Part shown: positions 1 to 11,460 of the stretch, in pieces | How the letters are laid out: the number at the start of each line of letters is the position of its first letter | Numbering within the stretch: the first letter of the stretch is position 1 | Assembly (NCBI RefSeq): GCF_030656875.1 | Contig: NZ_CP130943.1 | Coordinates: 1,054,001 to 1,118,000, forward strand | Source: Prescottella sp. R16 | GTDB lineage: Bacteria > Actinomycetota > Actinomycetes > Mycobacteriales > Mycobacteriaceae | Length of the DNA stretch: 64,000 nt | Direction: 5' to 3' | Translations under genes and position numbers: made by a program | The notes under the pieces: generated by a model | Databases searched by the model: none | The model's input: only the letters and a program-made list of their open reading frames with translations | What the model was told of the DNA's origin: nothing

Positions 1-1
1 C

Positions 2-1207
2 GCGCGCGTCTTCCAAGGCCTCGGCGCGGCCATGATGACGCCGCAGACGATGGCCGTCATCACCCGGATCTTCCCGCCGGACAAGCGTGGAGCCGCGATG
101 GGCCTGTGGGGTTCGGTGGCCGGCGTCGCGACACTGGTCGGGCCGATCCTCGGTGGTGTCCTCGTCGACAACCTCGGCTGGGAGTGGATCTTCATCGTCA
201 ACGTCCCGGTCGGTGTCGTCGCGTTCGTGCTCGCGTGGCGGCTGGTTCCGGTGCTGCCGACCAACAACCACAAGTTCGACCTGGTCGGTGTGGCGCTCAG
301 CGCGGTCGGTCTGTTCTGCATCGTCTTCGGCCTGCAGGAAGGCAACTCGTACGACTGGGACGCGCGCACCTGGGGGCTGATCGGCGTCGGTGTCGTGTTC
401 ATGATCGCGTTCGTGTGGTGGCAGAAGGTCAACCGCAACGAACCTCTGGTCCCGCTCGGCCTGTTCAAGGACCGGAACTTCTCGGTCGCCAACCTCGGCA
501 TCATGACGATGGGCTTCTCCATCACCGCGGTCATGCTCCCGTTCATGTACTACGCGCAGAGCGTCACCGGCCTGTCGCCGACTCGATCGGCCCTGCTGAT
601 GGCGCCGATGGCGATCGTCACCGGCATCCTCGCCCCGTTCGTCGGGCGGCTCGTCGACAGGGCCCACCCACGGTTCATCGCGGGACCGGGTTTCCTCGTG
701 TTCGCCCTCGCCACCGCCTGGCTGGCGACACGACTGACCCCGACCACCCCGATCTGGCAGATCCTGCTGCCGATGGCCGTCATCGGCGCATCCAACGCGT
801 TCATCTGGGCGCCGGTCTCCGCGACGGCGACCCGGAACCTCCCCATGGCACACGTCGGCGCCGGTTCGGGTGTCTACAACACCACCCGCCAGGTCGGTGC
901 CGTCCTCGGCAGCGCGGCAATGGGCGCGCTCATGACGTCCCGGATCACCGCCGAGCTGTCCACGGTGGGCGTCGCCGGCGGCGCCTCGGCAGGGGAGGGC
1001 CACTTCATGGGCGGCCAGTTGCCCGAGATGGTCCGCGAACCCTTCGCGACCGCAATGGCGCAGTCCGCGATGCTGCCCGCGGCCGTGCTGATGCTCGGTT
1101 TCGCGGTGGTGATGTTCTTCGTGAATCCGCGCAAGGAGACCGGCCCGTCCGGACAGGTTCCGGTGGCGTCCGGCGGCGACCCGGAATCGGTGCCGGCTCG
1201 CGGCTGA
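2..1207 (+). CDS. MFS transporter, DHA2 (EmrB/QacA-like) drug exporter, 5' truncated
   Basis: C-terminal 401 residues of a 14-helix DHA2-family proton-coupled exporter of the inner membrane. The frame is open to the left edge of the window, so the true start lies outside. The opening residues RVFQGLGAAMMTPQ match the conserved R-x-x-Q-G-x-G segment of DHA2 proteins, and GWEWIFIVNVPVG near residue 60 is the family's WxWIFxxNVPVG hallmark. Many hydrophobic helices follow and the tail is short and polar. Family members export hydrophobic drugs or dyes; the substrate cannot be read from sequence. The gene ends 16 nt from the convergent histidine kinase gene. Confidence 0.9.
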   Translation, partial: ARVFQGLGAAMMTPQTMAVITRIFPPDKRGAAMGLWGSVAGVATLVGPILGGVLVDNLGWEWIFIVNVPVGVVAFVLAWRLVPVLPTNNHKFDLVGVALSAVGLFCIVFGLQEGNSYDWDARTWGLIGVGVVFMIAFVWWQKVNRNEPLVPLGLFKDRNFSVANLGIMTMGFSITAVMLPFMYYAQSVTGLSPTRSALLMAPMAIVTGILAPFVGRLVDRAHPRFIAGPGFLVFALATAWLATRLTPTTPIWQILLPMAVIGASNAFIWAPVSATATRNLPMAHVGAGSGVYNTTRQVGAVLGSAAMGALMTSRITAELSTVGVAGGASAGEGHFMGGQLPEMVREPFATAMAQSAMLPAAVLMLGFAVVMFFVNPRKETGPSGQVPVASGGDPESVPARG

Positions 1208-1223
1208 GTACGCGCACGGGTCG

Positions 1224-2357
1224 TCACGCGGCCGGGAGACGGACTGTCACGAACAGGCCGCCGCCCGGCCGCGGCCGTATCTGCAGATCGCCGTCGTGGA
1301 CCTCCACGATGCGCGCGACGAGAGCGAGCCCCAGCCCGTACCCGCGGTGATGTGGGCGGGCGGCCGTGTCGCGTGCGGACGGACCGATCCGACCTCGGCC
1401 GCGGAGGAACGGTTCGTGCAGTCGGGACGCCTGCTCGGGTGTGAAGGCGTCACCGTCGTTCTCGGTCTCCAGCACCACCGTCCCACCGTCTTCGGGGCCG
1501 GTCCGGACGGCCAGCTCTCCGCCCGCGACGTTGTGGCGCACGGCGTTCTGGACGAGGTTGGCGACGAGCTGTGTGAGCAGTGCGCGGTTCCCGACGGTGC
1601 GTGCCGGACGCAGCTCGGTTCGGATCCGCAGCGACCGACCGGCCGATTCCTCCGAGTGGTCGGCGAGCTCGTCCGCGACCGTGGACGCCAGATCGACGGT
1701 GTCGGCGACGGCCGTCGCGGTGCCCACGTCCGCCAGCTCGAGCAACGCCTCGGTCAGCCCCACCGCGCGGGCGTTGGTCACCGTGAGCCGGTCGACGAGC
1801 GTGGGATAGTCCTGTGACTCCGGATGCCGGCGGGCGACGTCGAGCATCGTGGCCGTGACCGCCAGCGGGGTGCGCAGCTCGTGTGACGCGTTGGCCGCGA
1901 ACCTCTGGCGTGCCGCGAATTCCTCGCCGAGCCGGTCCAGCATGTGATCGAAAGTATCTGCCAGCTGCCGGAATTCGTCGTTCCGACCGGTGAGGTGGAT
2001 GCGGTGATCGAGACGCCCGGTGGCGGCGATGCGCGCCGCATCGTTGATCCGCCGCAGCGGTCGCAGCACCCACCCGGCAAGGAACCAGCCGCCGGTGATG
2101 CCGACGAGCGCGAGGCCGGCGAGAAGTACCCCGGACAGCCGCAGCAGCGCATCGAGGATCTCCTGGCGCGACGCCACCGCGACGTCGCTCTCTCTCGGAT
2201 TCGCCGCCGTCAGTGGATAGTTCGGAACGTAGCGCAGAACGATGTACACGCCGGCGAGGACGGTCGCCCCGGCCGCGACCAGGAAGGCCGCATAGCTCAA
2301 CGCAAGCCGTAGCTGGGCGCTCCGGCGTCGACGGGGCCGGGCGCCGCGGTCAGTCAC
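1224..2357 (-). CDS. Sensor histidine kinase (OmpR-type partner, HAMP-HisKA-HATPase)
   Basis: Membrane histidine kinase of 377 residues. Two helices (about residues 18-42 and 73-96) enclose a short, roughly 30-residue extracytoplasmic loop. A HAMP linker follows, then the dimerisation/phosphoacceptor motif FAANASHELRTPL with His159, then a HATPase domain with the N box LVQNAVRHN and a late GYGLGLALV segment. The start is GTG. The gene overlaps the 3' end of the upstream response regulator by 8 nt, so the two are translationally coupled. The small sensor loop suggests an intramembrane or envelope signal; the ligand is unknown. Confidence 0.92.
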   Translation of the reverse strand: MTDRGARPRRRRSAQLRLALSYAAFLVAAGATVLAGVYIVLRYVPNYPLTAANPRESDVAVASRQEILDALLRLSGVLLAGLALVGITGGWFLAGWVLRPLRRINDAARIAATGRLDHRIHLTGRNDEFRQLADTFDHMLDRLGEEFAARQRFAANASHELRTPLAVTATMLDVARRHPESQDYPTLVDRLTVTNARAVGLTEALLELADVGTATAVADTVDLASTVADELADHSEESAGRSLRIRTELRPARTVGNRALLTQLVANLVQNAVRHNVAGGELAVRTGPEDGGTVVLETENDGDAFTPEQASRLHEPFLRGRGRIGPSARDTAARPHHRGYGLGLALVARIVEVHDGDLQIRPRPGGGLFVTVRLPAA

Positions 2358-3027
2358 GACCGGCCTCCGGATCGGCGAGCCGATAACCGGCGCCCGGAAC
2401 CGTCCGGACGAGGTCCGGGTCGCCGAGCGCCTTCCGCAGCGTCGAGACGGTCACCCGCGGTGCCGTCGTGAACGGGTCGGCATTCTCGTCCCACGCCTTC
2501 TCGAGCAGCGTCTCGGCGCTGACGACGCCACTGTCGGCGCGCATCAGCAACTCGAGCACCGCGAACTGCTTACGAGTGAGCTTGACGAACCGGCCGCCCC
2601 GGTATACCTCGCGTCGGAACGGATCGAGCCGCAGATCGGCGAACCCGAGCACCGGTGTCGACGCCGCGGGCGGACGCCGAGCCAGTGCGTGCAGGCGGGC
2701 GATCAACTCTTCGAGGTCGAACGGCTTGGTCAGGTAGTCGTCGGCTCCGAGCCGGAATCCGTCGACCTTGTCCGCGAGTCGCGCGGCGGCCGTCAGCATC
2801 AGCACCCGGGTCGCCGGGTGGTCACGCGTGATCGCGGCGCACACGTCGTCCCCGTGCACTCCGGGGAGGTCGCGGTCGAGTACCACCACGTCGTAGTCGT
2901 TGACGCCGACCCGTTCGAGCGCCTCGTCGCCGTCGAGTGCGATGTCCGCCGCGATCGCGTCGTGCCGCAGCCCGTCGCGCAGCGCCTCGGCCAGGAACAG
3001 TTCGTCCTCGACGATCAAGACCCGCAT
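2350..3027 (-). CDS. OmpR/PhoB-family response regulator
   Basis: DNA-binding response regulator of 225 residues. The receiver domain begins MRVLIVEDE with acidic pocket residues and phosphoacceptor Asp51 (VVVLDRDLPG), followed by the LTAAAR and LTKPF switch motifs. A C-terminal winged helix (about residues 130-222) ends RTVPGAGYRL. The start was set at ATG 3027 because the family begins exactly there; the in-frame extension upstream is arginine-rich and not conserved in type. It is the promoter-proximal gene of the pair with the overlapping kinase. Targets are unknown; the divergent VanY-like lipoprotein is a plausible one. Confidence 0.93.
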   Translation of the reverse strand: MRVLIVEDELFLAEALRDGLRHDAIAADIALDGDEALERVGVNDYDVVVLDRDLPGVHGDDVCAAITRDHPATRVLMLTAAARLADKVDGFRLGADDYLTKPFDLEELIARLHALARRPPAASTPVLGFADLRLDPFRREVYRGGRFVKLTRKQFAVLELLMRADSGVVSAETLLEKAWDENADPFTTAPRVTVSTLRKALGDPDLVRTVPGAGYRLADPEAGRD

Positions 3028-3198
3028 TCGTATCTCCCGTGCCCGACAGCGCCGACGGTACCGCCGGCGTCTTGTCAGTCTAGGGAGGAGCCGTGTTGCG
3101 GAAATGTGTGGAAAACGGCCTACGCCCACGCAACACCGAACGCGATGGAGTGTTCGCGACAGGCCCGAGCAGCGGGCCGACTACCGGAAGAGGACTCC

Positions 3199-3801
3199 AT
3201 GTGGATCTCGGAGCGGTCGATCCTCGTTCGTACTCTCACGGCGGCGCTCGCGGGTGGCACGTTGCTGGCTGTATCGGGGTGCTCCACCCTCCGTAGCGAT
3301 GCGAAGGCACTGATGGACTTCGGTGATCGGCACGGCGAGTCGACGGTGTTCCGGGGACTGGGGGAGTCCGACGGATACCTCCCGTCGGGCACCTCGCTCT
3401 CACCGTTCGACGCTGTCCACCCGGCGCTCACAAACCTGGATCCGGCCCTGCGCGCGGCGCTGCGATCGGCGGCGGCGGACGCGCAGGAGGACGGCATCCG
3501 GATGGTGGTGACCAGCGGTTGGCGCAGTGCCCCCTATCAGAAGTCGTTGCTGGACAACGCCGTCCGGACGTATGCGAGCGAGGATGAGGCGCGTCGGTGG
3601 GTGAACACCCCGGAGCGGTCGACGCACGTCTCGGGGGACGCCGTCGATATCGGGCCCACCGATGCCGACAGTTGGCTCGCCCAACACGGCGAACGGTACG
3701 GGCTGTGCCAGACCTATGCGAACGAGATGTGGCACTTCGAGTTGGCGACGGTTCCCGGCGGTAGTTGTCCGGCCCAGATCGACGACGCGTCCGTGGGGTG
3801 A
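3199..3801 (+). CDS. D-alanyl-D-alanine carboxypeptidase-like M15 (VanY) lipoprotein
   Basis: Probable envelope-anchored zinc peptidase of 200 residues. A signal peptide with lipobox LAVSGC predicts diacylglyceryl modification near residue 28. The M15B/VanY zinc signature is complete: STHVSGDAVDIG supplies the SxHxxGxAxD ligands and EMWHFE supplies the third histidine with the catalytic acid. Such enzymes trim the terminal D-Ala of peptidoglycan stems. The start ATG 3199 follows AAGAGG; longer in-frame extensions would put residues ahead of the signal peptide. It is transcribed divergently from the two-component system, suggesting envelope-linked regulation (inference). Confidence 0.88.
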   Translation: MWISERSILVRTLTAALAGGTLLAVSGCSTLRSDAKALMDFGDRHGESTVFRGLGESDGYLPSGTSLSPFDAVHPALTNLDPALRAALRSAAADAQEDGIRMVVTSGWRSAPYQKSLLDNAVRTYASEDEARRWVNTPERSTHVSGDAVDIGPTDADSWLAQHGERYGLCQTYANEMWHFELATVPGGSCPAQIDDASVG

Positions 3802-3894
3802 GGAACACGGCAGGTGCCAGGCCGCGGGACGTTCGCCGACGATGACCGGGGCCGTCGGTGGACATCGAGGCCGCTGCGTGCCTGCGTGCCGACG

Positions 3895-4374
3895 TCAGTA
3901 CGGCTCGGGTGCGGGCATCGGGTAGTCCTGGCCCTCGAGCCGGAAGTCGGCGAAGTCGAAGCCGGGCACGACGATGCAGCTCACGAGGGTGGCGTCGTCG
4001 TCGATCGGGCGGGCCCGCTGCCACGTGCACGGCGGGACGACGACCTGGGGGGTCTGCCCGGCGGCCACGTCCGTGCCCAGAATGTGTCGGGTGACGTCGC
4101 CGGGGGAATTGCCGGCGCCGCCGAGTTCGAGGAGCAGGGGGCTGCCGCGGTGGTACAGCCACAGTTCGGTGCCGCGGACCGCATGCCAGGTCGACTGCCG
4201 GCCGGCCTCGAGCAGGAACAGGATCGCCGTCCCGGCGGCGCGGGCGCCCGCGAACATGTTGGGCAGCGCGACGGTCGGCAGCTCGATGTCGCTGCGCCAC
4301 GTCTCGCGATACCAGCCCCCCTCGGGGTGCGGTGCGAGGTCCAGCGGTTCGGCCCACTCCGGAATGCCTGCCAC
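3895..4374 (-). CDS. Cupin superfamily (DUF985-like) protein
   Basis: Cytosolic beta-barrel protein of about 159 residues from GTG 4374. It carries hallmarks of the DUF985 cupin family: HPEGGWYRETWRS near the N-terminus, FLLEAGRQSTWHAVRGTELWLYHRG in two linked segments, VPPCTWQRARP, and a C-terminal VVPGFDFADF. Family proteins are often described as uronate-isomerase- or epimerase-like, but the biochemical role is not settled. An open frame continues upstream without a convincing start, so the N-terminus is less certain than the call. It is divergent from the small hypothetical gene at 4435. Confidence 0.8.
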   Translation of the reverse strand: MAGIPEWAEPLDLAPHPEGGWYRETWRSDIELPTVALPNMFAGARAAGTAILFLLEAGRQSTWHAVRGTELWLYHRGSPLLLELGGAGNSPGDVTRHILGTDVAAGQTPQVVVPPCTWQRARPIDDDATLVSCIVVPGFDFADFRLEGQDYPMPAPEPY

Positions 4375-4434
4375 GAGACCATGATGGCGGCAAACTGTGT
4401 GTATCGCGAGCGGAGCGCCGGAGGTGATGGTGAA

Positions 4435-4749
4435 ATGGTCCACATGACCCACCCGAGTGGAGATTCGGAAGTTGGTGCGGATTCGGTCGAAAGCACCGAA
4501 TCGCTTGCCGGGGCGCGTGTTTACGACCTCGGTGTCGGTCCCATGATGCTCGACGACCCGGACATGTCCGGTGAGGACATCGTGGTGCACTGCGCCGACG
4601 CGTGGACCGACGACGTCACCTACCTGGACCGGCACGTTCGACGCCGGTACCTGCTGGTTCCCCCGGGCTGGCCGGGCGAGCTGCCGGCCGACGCCGTCGC
4701 GGTGCACTGCTCCACCCGCATCGTGTCGATCATGAAGGCGGTCAGCTGA
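4435..4749 (+). CDS. Conserved hypothetical protein, 104 aa
   Basis: I do not recognise this protein. The ATG at 4435 follows GAGG with 10 nt spacing. The predicted protein is acidic at its N-terminus and contains VYDLGVGPMMLDDPD, then a compact alpha/beta-looking region with an RRRYLLVPPGWPGELPADAVAVH segment. No signal peptide or membrane helix is visible. Codon use and GC content match the neighbours. It lies between a divergent cupin gene and a convergent flavoprotein gene, so the context gives no strong functional hint. Confidence 0.6.
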   Translation: MVHMTHPSGDSEVGADSVESTESLAGARVYDLGVGPMMLDDPDMSGEDIVVHCADAWTDDVTYLDRHVRRRYLLVPPGWPGELPADAVAVHCSTRIVSIMKAVS

Positions 4750-4759
4750 ATCGGTGCCG

Positions 4760-5836
4760 TCACCGGCCGAGGAACAGGCTCAGCTCACGGGCTGCTGCGC
4801 GCCCGGCCCGGTTCGCGCCGATCGTCGACGCGGACGGCCCGTACCCCACCAGATGCACTCGCGGGTCCGCCGCGACCTGGGTGGCGAGCCGGCCCGTCAT
4901 GGTGATGCCGCCGCCGGGGCCGCGCAACCGCAGTGGGGCGAGATGATCGAGCGACGACCGGAAACCCGTGCACCACAGGATGACGTCGGCGCGCTGCTCG
5001 GTGCCGTCGGCCCATCGGACACCGGTCGCGGTGATCTCGGAGAACATCGGTAACCGGTGCAGGACGCCGCGCTGCCGGGCAGCCCGGATCGCGGGAGTCA
5101 CCGGCAGCCCCGTCACCGACACCACCGACCCGGGTGGGAGTCCGCGGCGCACCCGATCCTCGACGAGCGCCACTGCATCCCGGCCGATTTCGGGTGTGAA
5201 CGGTTCCTCCCGGAACTGGGGTTCGCGGCGGGTCACCCACGTGGTGGTCGTGACGGTGGAGATCTCGTCGAGCAACTGCACCGCCGAGATGCCGCCGCCG
5301 ACGACGATCACGTGCGCTCCCTCGAACTCGCGTGCCGACCGGTAGTCGCGGGTGTGCAGTTGCCTGCCCTCGAACAGTTCGGCACCGGGCACGGACGGCA
5401 CGAACGGGCGCTCCCAGGTGCCGGTCGCATTGACCAGGCCGCGGGTCAGATACGTGCCGCCCGGGGTTTCCACCGCGAGCCGCTCACCCCGGTCGCACAC
5501 GACCGTCGCGTGCACCGGTCGGTGTACGGGCAGTTCGAACCGTTTCTCGTAGAGCCCGTAGTAGTGCGGGACGGCCGCAGCAGCCGGGACGGCCTCGACG
5601 TCGGGTCCGAGGGTGTCCGAGAACGGCATCCCCGGGAGGTCGTGGACGCCGTTGACGGTCTGCAGGGTCAGGGACGGCCACCGGAACTGCCATGCCCCGC
5701 CGGGCCCGGGCGCGTGGTCGAGGACCACGAACTCCCGTTCGGGCACCAGGCCGGTGCGGCGCAGGTGATACGCGGTGGACAGGCCGGCCTGCCCGGCGCC
5801 GATCACCACGACGTCGAGTTCGGTATCGGTGGTCAT
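4760..5836 (-). CDS. NAD(P)/FAD-dependent monooxygenase-like oxidoreductase
   Basis: Flavoprotein of 358 residues of the flavin-containing monooxygenase / thioredoxin-reductase-like superfamily. The N-terminal Rossmann motif VVVIGAGQAGLSTAYHLRRTG binds FAD. A second dinucleotide motif VIVVGGGISAVQLLDEI near residue 165 is typical of NADPH binding. The C-terminal region ends with the FAD-side sequence VHLVGYGPSASTIGANRAGR. ATG 5836 places the first Rossmann strand within 8 residues of the start, usual for the family. The oxidised substrate is not deducible. It is divergent from echA6 across a 142-nt gap. Confidence 0.88.
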   Translation of the reverse strand: MTTDTELDVVVIGAGQAGLSTAYHLRRTGLVPEREFVVLDHAPGPGGAWQFRWPSLTLQTVNGVHDLPGMPFSDTLGPDVEAVPAAAAVPHYYGLYEKRFELPVHRPVHATVVCDRGERLAVETPGGTYLTRGLVNATGTWERPFVPSVPGAELFEGRQLHTRDYRSAREFEGAHVIVVGGGISAVQLLDEISTVTTTTWVTRREPQFREEPFTPEIGRDAVALVEDRVRRGLPPGSVVSVTGLPVTPAIRAARQRGVLHRLPMFSEITATGVRWADGTEQRADVILWCTGFRSSLDHLAPLRLRGPGGGITMTGRLATQVAADPRVHLVGYGPSASTIGANRAGRAAARELSLFLGR

Positions 5837-5978
5837 GCGTGGGGCAACAGCGCAGGCAGCGGTGTTGTTCCGGGACGTCGGCCTGCCTGTGCAGGGTGCG
5901 TCACAGGTACTGTGGCAGCGCACCGCCGCGGATCGTCCGTCCGGGACGACCCGCCCACCGAGAAAGCGAGTGAGTCGG

Positions 5979-6710
5979 ATGATCGGGACCAGCCGTGACG
6001 GCCACGTGGTCACTCTCGAACTGCAGCGCCCGGAGCGGCGCAACGCCCTGAGTGCCGCGCTGTGCATCGCGTTACGGGAGGCACTCGAGCAGGCTGTCGC
6101 GGACGAGGCGCGGGTGATCGTGCTGACCGGGCAGGGCACCGCGTTCTGTGCGGGTGCCGACCTGTCCGGTGACGTGTACGCCGAGGGTTTCACCGACCAC
6201 CTGCTCGAGATGCTGCACACGATCGACTCGATCCCGGTCCCGGTGATCGCCGCGGTCAACGGGCCCGCGGTCGGCGCCGGTACCCAGTTGGCGTTGGCGT
6301 CGGATCTGCGGGTCGTCGCCCCCGAGGCGCGGTTCGGGATTCCCGCCGCGAAACTCGGTATCACCGTCGACAAGTGGACGGTGCGGCGACTGGTGTCGCT
6401 CGTCGGTGGGGGACCGGCGCGCACGATGCTGCTCGGCGCCGAAATGCTGTCGGCGGACGAGGCTTTCGCGCGTGGGCTCGCCAACAGGATCGGGGACCTC
6501 GCGGTCGCACAGGAATGGGCGCACGCCATCGCGGAGCTGGCGCCGCTGTCGCTGCGGCATCTCAAACTCGTCTTCAACGACGACGGCACCACCGAACCCC
6601 AGACCGAGGAACAGTTGGCGGCGCTGTTCGCGGCGTGGGGCAGCGACGACGCGCAGGAGGCCCGGGCCGCGCGGGCCGAGAAGCGGGCACCGCAGTTCCG
6701 GGGCCGATGA
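5979..6710 (+). CDS. echA6: Enoyl-CoA hydratase-family protein, EchA6-like
   Basis: Crotonase-fold protein of 243 residues, the same length as mycobacterial EchA6 and recognisably collinear with it. Shared segments include LELQRPERRNALS, LTGQGTAFCAGADLSGD, GPAVGAGTQLALASDLRVVAPEARF, RRLVSLVGGGPARTMLLGAE and the ending EKRAPQFRG. In mycobacteria EchA6 is described as a non-catalytic acyl-CoA binder feeding mycolic acid synthesis; the same role here is inferred from similarity and synteny. It is followed by the metallo-hydrolase gene with a 4-nt ATGA overlap and then ctpE, the order found around Rv0905-Rv0908. Confidence 0.9.
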   Translation: MIGTSRDGHVVTLELQRPERRNALSAALCIALREALEQAVADEARVIVLTGQGTAFCAGADLSGDVYAEGFTDHLLEMLHTIDSIPVPVIAAVNGPAVGAGTQLALASDLRVVAPEARFGIPAAKLGITVDKWTVRRLVSLVGGGPARTMLLGAEMLSADEAFARGLANRIGDLAVAQEWAHAIAELAPLSLRHLKLVFNDDGTTEPQTEEQLAALFAAWGSDDAQEARAARAEKRAPQFRGR

Positions 6711-7798
6711 TGATCGGAAAGACACTGCTGGCCGCGGCGGCAGCCGTCGGCGCCGGCTGCGTGGCCCGCGCCGCATGGGGGGTGCTCCCGTCGATCGGCG
6801 CATCCCGGTCCGCGATCCGTCCGTATGCGGCGGCGTCACCGCGCTACCGCGACAACCGATTCCACAATTCCGATCCCGGCTCGTCGCTGCCGGACGGATC
6901 CCAGTCCGGTCTCGCCAAGGCGTTCCTCACCCGAGGCACGGTCGGGACGCCCCCTCGGCAGATCCCGCTCGCGACCCCGCTCGCGCCGACGACGGCGGGG
7001 GAACTCGCCGTGACGTGGCTGGGACATGCGAGCGTGCTGATCGAGATCGACGGCCGCCGGGTGCTCACCGACCCGGTGTGGAGCGAGCGGGTGTCGCCGT
7101 CGGACGTCGTCGGCCCGGCCCGCATGCATCCGATGCCGATGGCACTCGCGGATCTGCCGCACATCGACGCGGTCGTCGTCTCCCACGACCACTACGACCA
7201 CCTCGACCGGGCCACGATCACCGCCCTCGCCCGGAACCGCTCCACGACGTTCGTCGTCCCTCTCGGGGTGGGTGCGCACCTGCGACGCTGGCACGTCCCC
7301 GCCGACCGGATCGTCGAACTCGACTGGGACGAGAGCACCGACGTCGTCGGGCTGACCCTCACGTGCACGGAGGCACGGCACTTCTCGGGCCGCGGCCTGG
7401 CCCGGGACACGACGCTGTGGGCGTCGTGGGTGATCGCGGGGGAGAACCGGAGGGTGTTCTTCGGTGGCGACTCCGGGTATACGGCGCGTTTCGCCGACGT
7501 CGGCCGCCGGTACGGCCCGTTCGACGTGACGCTGCTGCCGATCGGCGCGTACGACGAGCGGTGGCCCGACATCCACATGACCCCCGAGGAGGCGGTCCGC
7601 GTGCACCGCGACGTCGGCGGTGGCGTGCTGGTTCCGGTCCACTGGGCCACGTTCAACCTCGCGTTCCATCCGTGGGGTGAACCGGTCGAGCGGTTGCTCG
7701 ACGCGGCGGGGCAGGCCGGGGTCCGGGTGGCGGTGCCGATGGTCGGTCAACGGATCGACGGTCTGCACCCACCGGAGACGACGCAGTGGTGGCGGTGA
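6707..7798 (+). CDS. MBL-fold metallo-hydrolase (UlaG/NAPE-PLD-like, Rv0906-type)
   Basis: Metallo-beta-lactamase-fold hydrolase of 363 residues. The metal-binding motif HxHxDH is explicit at residues 160-165 (SHDHYDHLD). A later histidine lies in TEARHFSGRG, an aspartate in FFGGDSGYT, and a last histidine in VPVHWATFNLAFHPWGEP, as in the NAPE-PLD/UlaG group. The N-terminal 25 residues are hydrophobic and contain a cysteine, possibly a membrane anchor. ATG 6707 overlaps the echA6 stop; a second ATG follows directly. Mycobacterial Rv0906 occupies the same place next to echA6. The substrate is unknown; a phospholipid or acyl amide is a fair guess. Confidence 0.87.
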   Translation: MMIGKTLLAAAAAVGAGCVARAAWGVLPSIGASRSAIRPYAAASPRYRDNRFHNSDPGSSLPDGSQSGLAKAFLTRGTVGTPPRQIPLATPLAPTTAGELAVTWLGHASVLIEIDGRRVLTDPVWSERVSPSDVVGPARMHPMPMALADLPHIDAVVVSHDHYDHLDRATITALARNRSTTFVVPLGVGAHLRRWHVPADRIVELDWDESTDVVGLTLTCTEARHFSGRGLARDTTLWASWVIAGENRRVFFGGDSGYTARFADVGRRYGPFDVTLLPIGAYDERWPDIHMTPEEAVRVHRDVGGGVLVPVHWATFNLAFHPWGEPVERLLDAAGQAGVRVAVPMVGQRIDGLHPPETTQWWR

Positions 7799-7834
7799 CG
7801 TCCGGTTTCGTCGCGCCGCCTTATTCTTGCTGAC

Positions 7835-10306
<2,472 letters not shown>

Positions 10307-10381
10307 CGGCACCCCGGTCCCTCCTCTGTAATCTGCAGAAAACGTGCATCGTGCACATCGAGCAGGTAGTGGGAGATAAGC

Positions 10382-11080
10382 GTGTCGGAGTCGGTGCAGG
10401 GTTCGGTCCAGGACCAGCAGAGCCTCTACGTCCAGGAGGACGTTTCGGACGAGGAGATCGCCCACGAGGCCGAGCTCTACGGGGGGCTCACCGGAACGGT
10501 CCGGGACCTGGTCGGGCTCGCTCTCGCCACCGAATCGGACGACGACGACGTGCGCCGCGCGATCGAGCATCTCGAGGCGGCGAAGGAACTGCTGGCCCGC
10601 CGCACCCGCCCCCGCCCGTACGGGGTGCGGTGGAACGCGTCCGGTGGACGGCGCGCGTGGGGCAACGCGGCGGTCGGTCTGCGCAACGCAGTGGCCCCGC
10701 CGCTGGACATTCATCGGGAGGACGACGGCCGGGTGTGGACGGACGTCGACCTCGGTATGCAGTACGAGGGCCCGGCCGGTCTGACCCACGGCGGGATCTC
10801 GGCGCTGCTGCTCGACCAGGTGCTCGGTGAGGCCGCCGAGCATGCGGGTGCGCCCGGCATGACCGGGACGTTGACGCTGCGGTACCGCCGGCCCACCCCG
10901 CTCGGGAAGCTGCACCTCGAGGCGTGCCTCGACCGCGTCGAGGGCGTCAAGACGTTCGTCACCGGTCACCTCTCGGGTCCGGACGGTGTGTGCGTCGAAG
11001 CGGAGGGCGTGTTCATCCTGCCGCGGTGGGCGCGTGGCGCGATGGACGGGGCCGCGGCCACCGAGGCCGCCGGTCGCTGA
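10382..11080 (+). CDS. PaaI-family hotdog-fold thioesterase
   Basis: Cytosolic acyl-CoA thioesterase-like protein of 232 residues. The C-terminal half has the PaaI/4HBT motif: YEGPAGLTHGGISALLLDQVLGEAA, with the catalytic-region HGG, then GTLTLRYRRPTPLGKLHLEA and a terminal beta strand ending FILPRW. The N-terminal 80 residues are charged and helical, an extension seen in actinobacterial members. GTG 10382 is preceded by GGGAG. It lies 75 nt after ctpE. This differs from the mycobacterial arrangement, where the antitoxin-like gene follows ctpE directly, so the thioesterase may be a lineage-specific insertion. Confidence 0.85.
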   Translation: MSESVQGSVQDQQSLYVQEDVSDEEIAHEAELYGGLTGTVRDLVGLALATESDDDDVRRAIEHLEAAKELLARRTRPRPYGVRWNASGGRRAWGNAAVGLRNAVAPPLDIHREDDGRVWTDVDLGMQYEGPAGLTHGGISALLLDQVLGEAAEHAGAPGMTGTLTLRYRRPTPLGKLHLEACLDRVEGVKTFVTGHLSGPDGVCVEAEGVFILPRWARGAMDGAAATEAAGR

Positions 11081-11109
11081 TTCCCGTCCCGGTGGGGGAC
11101 AATGTCCGC

Positions 11110-11301
11110 ATGGGTTTCATGGACAACATCAAGGGTCTCGTCGACAAGGGGCAGGAACTCGCTGCCGAGCATGCCGACAAGGTCGAGGACGTCATCGACA
11201 AGGCCGCGGACATCGCGGACGAGAAGACCGGCGGCAAGTACAGCGGGCACATCGACAAGGCTGCCGAGGCTGCGAAGAAGGTTGTGCCGCCCAAAGAATA
11301 A
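11110..11301 (+). CDS. Small antitoxin-like protein (MT0933/Rv0909 family)
   Basis: Acidic-basic helical protein of 63 residues. It begins MGFMDNIKGLVDKGQELAAE, then has AEHADKVEDVIDKAADIADEKTGGKY, the signature of the Rv0909/MT0933 antitoxin family. Rv0909 has been described as the antitoxin partner of the SRPBCC protein Rv0910. Here the Rv0910-like gene is not adjacent but at 33096. The start ATG 11110 gives the family length; Met4 is an alternative. The neighbour upstream is the thioesterase and downstream is a GntR gene behind its own promoter. Confidence 0.82.
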   Translation: MGFMDNIKGLVDKGQELAAEHADKVEDVIDKAADIADEKTGGKYSGHIDKAAEAAKKVVPPKE

Positions 11302-11460
11302 TTTGTGTGAGCAGTACGGACAGCGTGAGCGATGACGGTGTGAGCGACACGATCGGGGCGTGAACCTCACCCCGTACCGCTCGTCGCGTTCGGGTCCGCG
11401 GGATCGTTCGTTCCGGGATGTCGCGGCCGAGCAGCGGGTGCTGCAGTGGCAGGACAGCTC